DNA of 64,000 nucleotides from Phallus indusiatus. Taxonomy: Eukaryota; Basidiomycota; Agaricomycetes; Phallales; Phallaceae. The position numbers and the translations under genes were made by a program. The stretch covers positions 25,763-89,762 of the forward strand of contig JAQFWX010000139.1 of NCBI GenBank assembly GCA_027605045.1, given 5' to 3'. The notes beneath the pieces were generated by a model. It had not been told where the DNA came from, made no database searches, and worked only from the letters and a program-made list of their open reading frames with translations. Shown piece after piece: positions 58,552 through 64,000 of the stretch. Every line of letters starts with the position of its first letter. Within the stretch, counting starts at the first letter, position 1.

Positions 58552-58928
58552 TTTGTGAAAGAAACAACAAGAGAAAAACAAAAAGGCGCTAAGGAAGCGG
58601 GAACGGAAGGAAAAAAAGAGGATGATGGAGAAGGGTAACAGAGGAGAGAATATAACGGAAAGAACAGAAAGCACACACACACGGCCAAGGGGAAGAACGG
58701 AAATGACGACGAGCGACGACCGCGCGACGTTCGAGCTGTATGTTTATGTGGCGGAGTCTAAGTCGGAGGGTGAAAGTGTGTGAAATAATCGGAGTGCCAA
58801 ATAAACGTTCCATAAAAGAGGAAGTGGAATATGTTTAAGTAACCCTTGTTTAAGTAACCCCCGCCTCCTTAGTCACCCGCACATAATCTTCCCTCCCTTA
58901 GTCCAAAAAATTCTTTGTTTACATATAC
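58552..58928. promoter_or_regulatory. Divergent region between PSR1-like and bZIP genes
   Basis: 377 bp between opposite starts, with purine-rich tracts on the plus strand at 58560-58710 (pyrimidine-rich on the PSR1 strand). The direct repeat TGTTTAAGTAACCC occurs twice near 58831-58860. Confidence 0.45.
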
Positions 58929-59884
58929 ATGCACAGATATCCGCCCAATCCTCAGCCGACGGCGGTTCCGTATCCGCCCTCAGACGCTCCTCCCAATGCC
59001 CCGCCTTATCCTGCCTACCCGCCCCCACCTGGCCAGGACGCGAGACGATGTGCGCCTTTGTTCATTTTTAATCAATTAGCTAATCCCTCACCTCAGCAGC
59101 CAATTCGCCTTATGTCAACGCACAAGGCATTCCTCTCCCACCACCCACCACCACAGACCCAACTGCTCAACACACAACACCTGGCCAGCCTACCACAGTT
59201 GTCACACAGTCAATAGAGACACCTGCCACATCGGGCCGTGCGACGAGAAAAAGAAAGCTACAGAGTCCCGTTCCCGACCCACAACAACAGGCGAATCCCC
59301 CAACTCAACCACATCAGCTTCCACCGCCACCGCCACCACCCCACGCATATGAAGCGTATTATGGTCAGCCGCACCCGCCCTTGGACAGTCAAGGCAACCC
59401 AATCTCCTCCCTCTCGGCCGGCAATGGCTCTACCGAATCTCCGTCTTCTGCGGCCGCAGCCGCCGCTGGGGGTCGCCAGTTGAGTACCAGTAAACGTGCA
59501 GAGCAAAATCGTAAAGCCCAACGAGCTTTTCGAGAACGTAGAGACGCGTGAGTCATCAACATCCATGTTGAAACAGCCACAGGCTCATCGACGTACTTTC
59601 TTTTTCTCAGACATGTTAAAGCTCTCGAACAGCGTTCACAACTGCTCGATGCTGCTCTTGCTTCTGCAGACGAAGCTAATCGTCGCTGGGAGGAATGTCG
59701 AGCATTGGTTGACCAGCTTCGAGTCGAGAATGCCGCCCTAAGAGCAGCGCTTAACGCTGCCCATGCCAATGCTCCGCCCCCACCACCCCAACCGCCAGCA
59801 CCTGAACAAGCTGGCGAATCAGTGGAAAACGGAACACGGCAAGATTCAAGAGCTGGGTCCGCCGACCGGGATACTAAAGAATAA
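58929..59884 (+). CDS. bZIP transcription factor, Yap/AP-1 type
   Basis: Three exons (58929-59049, 59097-59547, 59611-59884) give 281 residues. The N-terminal half is Pro-rich. The basic region KRAEQNRKAQRAFRERRDA (about 173-191) contains the N-x-x-A-Q-x-x-F-R signature of fungal Yap/Pap1 factors. The adjoining zipper runs HVKALEQRSQLLDAALASAD with hydrophobic residues about every seven to LRVENAALRAALNAA. Probably a nuclear regulator of stress or metabolic genes. No Cys-rich domains like those of Yap1 are present, so oxidant sensing by that route is unlikely. Intron 1 ends at CTCAGCAG, a tandem NAGNAG acceptor; the second choice removes one codon. Confidence 0.9.
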
Positions 59885-60555
59885 TCTATCGCGCTTCAGA
59901 GAAATAATCAAGATTCTAAATCAATAGTTCGTCTACCTTCCACGCTCTCGTGCAGTTTTCCTCAAGTTTTGCCTCGTCTTTTTATTATCTTCTATTCATA
60001 TGATCAGTCTTTTATTTGAAGTGTTCGCCGTCCAGTTGACTATATTTCTAGTTGCGGAAGTCCCCATTGCTCGTATCATTTTCCGGATCCGCCGAGTTTC
60101 CCTATTTTCTGTGTGAAATAACTTGATGTAATTTAGAAACACGCGACGGTTGTAGATTCTCTTAGGGCTCTATCAAAATTCTCACCAATTTGCTTTGTAT
60201 CGTTTAAACAATTTGAAATCTAACCAAATATTAATTGCAAATTGGATGATTCCTTGGGGCGTGAGGATGTAAGAAAGTAAAGTGTTGTTGTGGGAAAAGA
60301 GAAAGAGTTGTTGAATTGTACAGTTGATGATCAAAGCAATTTGGTCATCGAACTTGCTAAGCAGACTCATTACTTAAGACCTAGTCAAATAGATTCATCC
60401 CATTTTGCGGTTAAATCTCTGAGAAATATAACACATGAGCCATTCACTATCAAGAACTTCTTCGACAGACCTTCTAACAAATGGTAGTATATGAGGGCGG
60501 CAGCAAATGTCCTTTCGTTGCATCGTATTATACGAATGTCTCGAACTCTAACATG
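59885..60555. other. Intergenic, no gene seen
   Basis: 3' flank of the bZIP gene and the upstream region of the tRNA gene. Short open frames without motif. Confidence 0.45.
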
Positions 60556-60638
60556 TCTCAGGTAGTATAGAGGTTAGTATTCGCGCCTGTCATAAACCGC
60601 GAACGCGCGAGACCGGGGTTCGATTCCCCGCCTGAGAG
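60556..60638 (+). tRNA. tRNA-Asp (GTC) with 11-nt intron
   Basis: Acceptor stem TCTCAGG pairs with CCTGAGA, followed by discriminator G. The D-arm is GGTAGTATAGAGGTTAGTA and the T-arm GGGGTTCGATTCCCC. The anticodon stem CGCGC/GCGCG holds the loop CTGTCA-C with anticodon GTC. An 11-nt intron TAAACCGCGAA sits at the canonical place one base after the anticodon. Removing it leaves 72 nt. Confidence 0.95.
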
Positions 60639-60642
60639 TTAC

Positions 60643-60648
60643 TTTTTT
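60643..60648 (+). terminator. Pol III terminator of tRNA-Asp
   Basis: Run of six T residues starting four bases after the tRNA end. Confidence 0.8.
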
Positions 60649-61923
60649 ACCTCCTGCTCTTCGAGCAAAGAATTGGACACTAGGTTCCGCCGAGAGTCAA
60701 TACATTGTTGATGACTCGTGTATTATCTTGCAGGGAAATAATAGGACGCAGTGTGAATTCCTCAGTCAGGCTACAACATACAGTACCACTTCAGTGCCAA
60801 ACAGTATGATACGAATGCCTCGAAAATACTTGAATCATTCTCTCAAAAAGTAGTCGTTCATTGTTCCCGACCTTCATGACTTTCATTTCAGACTGCTTCG
60901 CACATGTTCGTATATAGGACCGAATGTATGCAGAATGACTTTATTCATAATGGCACAATCCCGCTTCCTGAGGTAACTTCACAGTATATTCCGAAATCTC
61001 AAAGCAATCCATGACACTCGTGGTAATATACCCACTGACAGCAACCCCACTAAAATAGGTGGACATTTTTTACCGATTGTTATTCCATATGAACGCCGGA
61101 GTCTTGATCTTATCTCTCGCTCTCTCGGGAGCTCGCCGACGACATTTCCGGCTTTCAGAGCTTCAAATATATCCTTCAAGGGTCAACACAGACTTCGCAG
61201 TAAATGAACTTCACTTCCAAAGCAGGTAAAAGAGGGATCGATGATGATCTTCATTCTTGAATATCTGCCCTGTTAGTAGGGGAACATTGAGGGGGAAGTT
61301 GGCACGATGGACCGAATAATCTCCGATTGATCGTGAAATTTGCGTTGTGCCTGCGCAATATAAGATAAATTACGTTCTAGTCCGTCTGTGGCTGTGAGAA
61401 TGTAAATCTTTTTTTTTTCACATGAGCTAAATCCTGCTACATAAATCTCGATCGAAGAGTTCGTGCCACTCATTTCAAGCAATAGCCTTATTGACGCGTC
61501 TTGCGAGTTATACCGCCTCCGAACTTAGTGAAGTCATTTCAGTTAATCCTCAAAATACACAGCTTCTGCGTATAAGAGGGAACCTTGACATTTCTGAAAG
61601 CTACTGAAATAAGGTTCAGTGATTTCGTGTAGAACCAACCAATCGCGATCGGAGGTTGTGCTTCTAAAAGATAGTTGATTATGTATGGTATGGTGCACGA
61701 GTAGTACAAGTTGGACTGTAATTGTCGCGATCAATTCATGCAAAGACACGCTCGCCGTCAAACATCAGCGAGCAAAGTTCAAGAGGTCTGTACATCCACA
61801 ATTCATAACCACTAAGCCGGTCGAATCCGGACTAGCGTGTAGGTTAGATATTCGTATTCTCAGCTTATCAGATTCAGATAAACTAAATACAATTTTTTCT
61901 TCGTCCGCATCATATTGTCTCAA
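60649..61923. other. Intergenic, no gene seen
   Basis: About 1.3 kb with only short open frames and no recognised repeat or motif. Confidence 0.5.
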
Positions 61924-62232
61924 TTAGATCTGAGGATGTGAGGATTCGACATCCTCGGACTCCCGGCTTGCTTGAATGTGTGGCAGGTCCGAGTCGGCAT
62001 CATTTTCTTCTGAATTTATAGCATCGACGCTCTAAAAAAAGATGAACTTCAACTTTTGCTACAGAAGAAGAACAACATATGACGTACCATGTAAGATCTC
62101 GGAAGCTGTGAACTCAAACGGTCCGCCTGAGGCGAAGGAGCTGTGACGATGACTTCAGGAAGTGTAGGAAACTGAGGTCGAGGAGGACTGTTTGGTTCTT
62201 TTGCGAAGGCGACGCGCAAACAAAGATTTTCT
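61924..62232 (-). CDS. Possible C-terminal part of an unrecognised gene
   Basis: An exon 62031-61924 (SVDAINSEENDADSDL... to TAA) joins in phase through a good intron (donor GTACGT at 62087, acceptor TTTTTTTAG) to an exon ending at 62088 that reads PTLPEVIVTAPSPQADR. The joined sequence is acidic, Ser/Pro-rich and looks like the tail of a larger protein. The upstream part was not found in the next 370 bp, so the start is open. It could be a remnant or the end of a gene with small exons. Confidence 0.3.
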
Positions 62233-62603
62233 GAAAGGATTGAGATATAGCGGACATGATAGAGGGCATTTGTCTCTAAGATGCAGTAAGGTTAAAAAAG
62301 ACAAACATGTTTCATTGATTTAATTTTCCAGACTCAAAAGCGCTCGGAGTTTGCCTATTGCTTTTTCATAGGCTTTTCAGAGCCGGCAGTGCCGTTATAT
62401 CATTTTCAAAACAAAATGCAGTGCACTTGTTGTGTAACCTGCATCTCGATTAGTATCGTTTTGAAATATCTCGCATAGCCGCAGCTCGTACTCGGACTGC
62501 AGTTGAACAATTGATTCGGAAACTACACTGGCATACTATACAACCTTCTCGTCTACATACATCGCTATTTGTACTCCTCTTGAAATCAACCAGTAATCCC
62601 CGG
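62233..62603. other. Intergenic, no gene seen
   Basis: No coding potential recognised; 3' flank of the epoxide hydrolase-like gene. Confidence 0.4.
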
Positions 62604-63808
62604 TCAAAACTTGTCTAAAAACTTGTCCAGTGTCTCGTTCAACTCATCTGGTTTGTCAAAGATTATCCAATGAGAACAATCAAATACTTCCACGGTAACA
62701 TTCTCTGCATATTCCTTCATTCGGGAAGTTTGCACTTCCTGGAGGCAAACGTAGTCTTTTGCGCAAGGTATGAGCAAGGTAGGAGTGGAGAACCTCACGG
62801 CTTCGACGGGGATCGGTTCTATCCACTAGTTTAAGCGCGTGTCATTGAAGTCTTTTCTTGAGGATACTAACCTGAAACATCATTTATGCCGAAAACCTGA
62901 GCTGCATAGTACTTAAGCGGACTTTCGAGACCGCCGCGCAAGAGACGCTGTTGGTGAGCTCTTAAAGTCTATTCATATCTCTCGGTCAATTCAAACTCGT
63001 GGTGATCGACACAAGATTTCACCTCATCAGTCCAATAAGAAGCTTGTGGGGCTTGCTTGTTGTTTTCAAGCCATTCTTGAGCTTTTCCCCTAGGGGCCAT
63101 GACCGACCTGAAAATTTCAGGATCCTTCGGAAACAGCATAGAGTAAAAGAATCAATCTAGAAGCGCCACAGTTCGTTAGCTCCCGAGATTTGTCTTGTGC
63201 TGATTGCATTCACGTACATTTTTCTCTATAACGGTATGTGCTTTAGGATTTCTAGCGAAGAAATCCCAGTATCCAAATAATGGAGAGCCGCATTCGGATT
63301 CCATGAGGTTTAGCAGATCTTCATAATTTATATGTGGAAGTCGCGGCATGTATGAGACGCTAAGAAACACGGTTGCAGTTAAATACTGTCGATTGAAATC
63401 TATGATCCGTGATAATATTGAACAACCCCTTTTTGTTTTGTGCGGTCAGAAACGGAGTATGCATATTAGAGGAACCGGGAAAACAAACCAGTCATGAGCA
63501 ATACAAATAACTGCCTTTACATTTTCGCGATCCAAAATTTCAACAATATCTTTTGCTATGTCGGTCCCACAATAAGCACTGGTTTCCACTGGTTTTGACG
63601 TTCCACCATAGCCAAGTGTATCAGGAGCGATGATAGAGTAGCCTTTGGGGATCAGATAGTTTATTTGATGTACCCAGTCGAGGGCGGTTGATGGGAATCC
63701 ATGTATCAACAAGAGCGTCGGTCTGACTTGATCTGGGTTCTTATACCGAAGATATGAATATGTGAATCCTCGGGATACTTTGAGTTCTTTGACTTCGCAT
63801 TTATTCAT
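62604..63808 (-). pseudogene. Epoxide hydrolase-like alpha/beta-hydrolase with one-base deletion
   Basis: Five exons (63808-63489, 63428-63218, 63156-63023, 62968-62872, 62818-62604) would give 325 residues, a full-length soluble epoxide hydrolase. Marks: HGFPSTALDW (oxyanion motif), LGYGGTSKP, nucleophile Asp106 in IAHDWGCS, the lid region FYSMLFPKDPEIF and SYWTDE, the acid Asp in PCAKDYVC, and His in DCSHWIIFD. Exon 3 is 134 nt where 135 are needed. Its first four codons (IDSF) fit the family in one frame and the rest in the next. The break is at the four-base T run (AAAA at 63145-63148 on the plus strand). All other junctions close in phase. It is either a recent inactivating mutation or a base error in the sequence. 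Confidence 0.8.
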
Positions 63809-64000
63809 GCTAAAACGATGGTCAGTGATAAGCAATGTCTCTTAGAATAGATCATGGCCTACATAGATTGGTGTGAAAACAATCGTCTGTTGACAACTCC
63901 AATTCGAGAAAAGTTGAGGCTTTTATAAATATAGGGGGACAGCCTGCGGACAAAGTCGACCGTTTGAGCACGCCTGACCATTGATAAGCCTTAGAGGTAA

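Noticed and set aside
1..64000. Secondary-metabolite cluster, mating-type locus, CRISPR array or viral insertion
   Set aside because: No backbone synthase, homeodomain or pheromone-receptor genes, no spaced repeats and no viral proteins were seen in the window.

Overview
The window is nuclear DNA of a filamentous basidiomycete, most likely an agaricomycete. Protein genes lie close together on both strands. They are cut by many short (about 45-130 bp) GT-AG introns, several exons are only 3-20 nt long, and many genes are divergent pairs sharing a 100-380 bp promoter. No bacterial, viral or CRISPR feature was seen. All gene models were built by hand: splice sites were chosen so that frame, phase and family motifs agree. 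Exon junctions are therefore predictions, and in the family-recognised genes the phase arithmetic closes to a whole number of codons.

Layout. 1-2.2 kb: a Na+/H+ antiporter (-), running off the left edge. 2.2-7.5 kb: long gene-poor stretch. 7.6-12.4 kb: a 1529-residue low-complexity protein (+). 12.9-16.2 kb: metallo-beta-lactamase-fold enzyme (-) and mitochondrial-type CDF metal transporter (+). 16.4-18.7 kb: a LINE-derived RNase H element with poly(A) and 17-bp target duplication, apparently inserted in the intron of a tiny membrane-protein gene (-). 19.0-20.7 kb: F-box protein (-). 21.2-25.5 kb: TauD-type dioxygenase (-) and MFS transporter (+) in a head-to-head pair. 25.7-26.2 kb: a 475-bp MITE. 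26.5-29.1 kb: Cys-rich membrane protein and a charged hypothetical protein (+). 29.5-32.2 kb: NIPA-type transporter (-) and TMEM205-like protein (+). 32.6-35.6 kb: two (+) genes, the second with a J-domain-like C-terminus. 35.8-37.2 kb: secreted GH16 glucanase (-). 37.2-39.9 kb: no gene seen. 39.9-45.2 kb: exocyst SEC3 and a YCII-domain protein (+). 46.1-50.6 kb: 1-Cys peroxiredoxin (+), GNAT acetyltransferase (-), Pol I subunit RPA43 (-), PAM16 (+). 50.9-54.2 kb: membrane-anchored coiled-coil protein (+). 56.8-59.9 kb: PSR1-like phosphatase (-) and a Yap/AP-1-type bZIP (+). 60.6 kb: tRNA-Asp(GTC) with an 11-nt intron. 61.9-63.8 kb: a gene fragment and a frameshifted epoxide hydrolase-like gene (-).

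Most of the window is ordinary housekeeping (export, ion transport, mitochondrial import, ribosomal transcription, redox). The coherent local unit is the dioxygenase/MFS pair, plausibly uptake and oxidation of a sulfonate or related organic acid. The unusual content is in gene structure: a 6-nt exon that carries the catalytic nucleophile of the GH16 enzyme, 7-, 15- and 19-nt exons, start codons alone in their exon, two GC-AG introns, a LINE ORF whose first ATG comes from target DNA, and a one-base deletion in the epoxide hydrolase. I found no clearly new multigene system.
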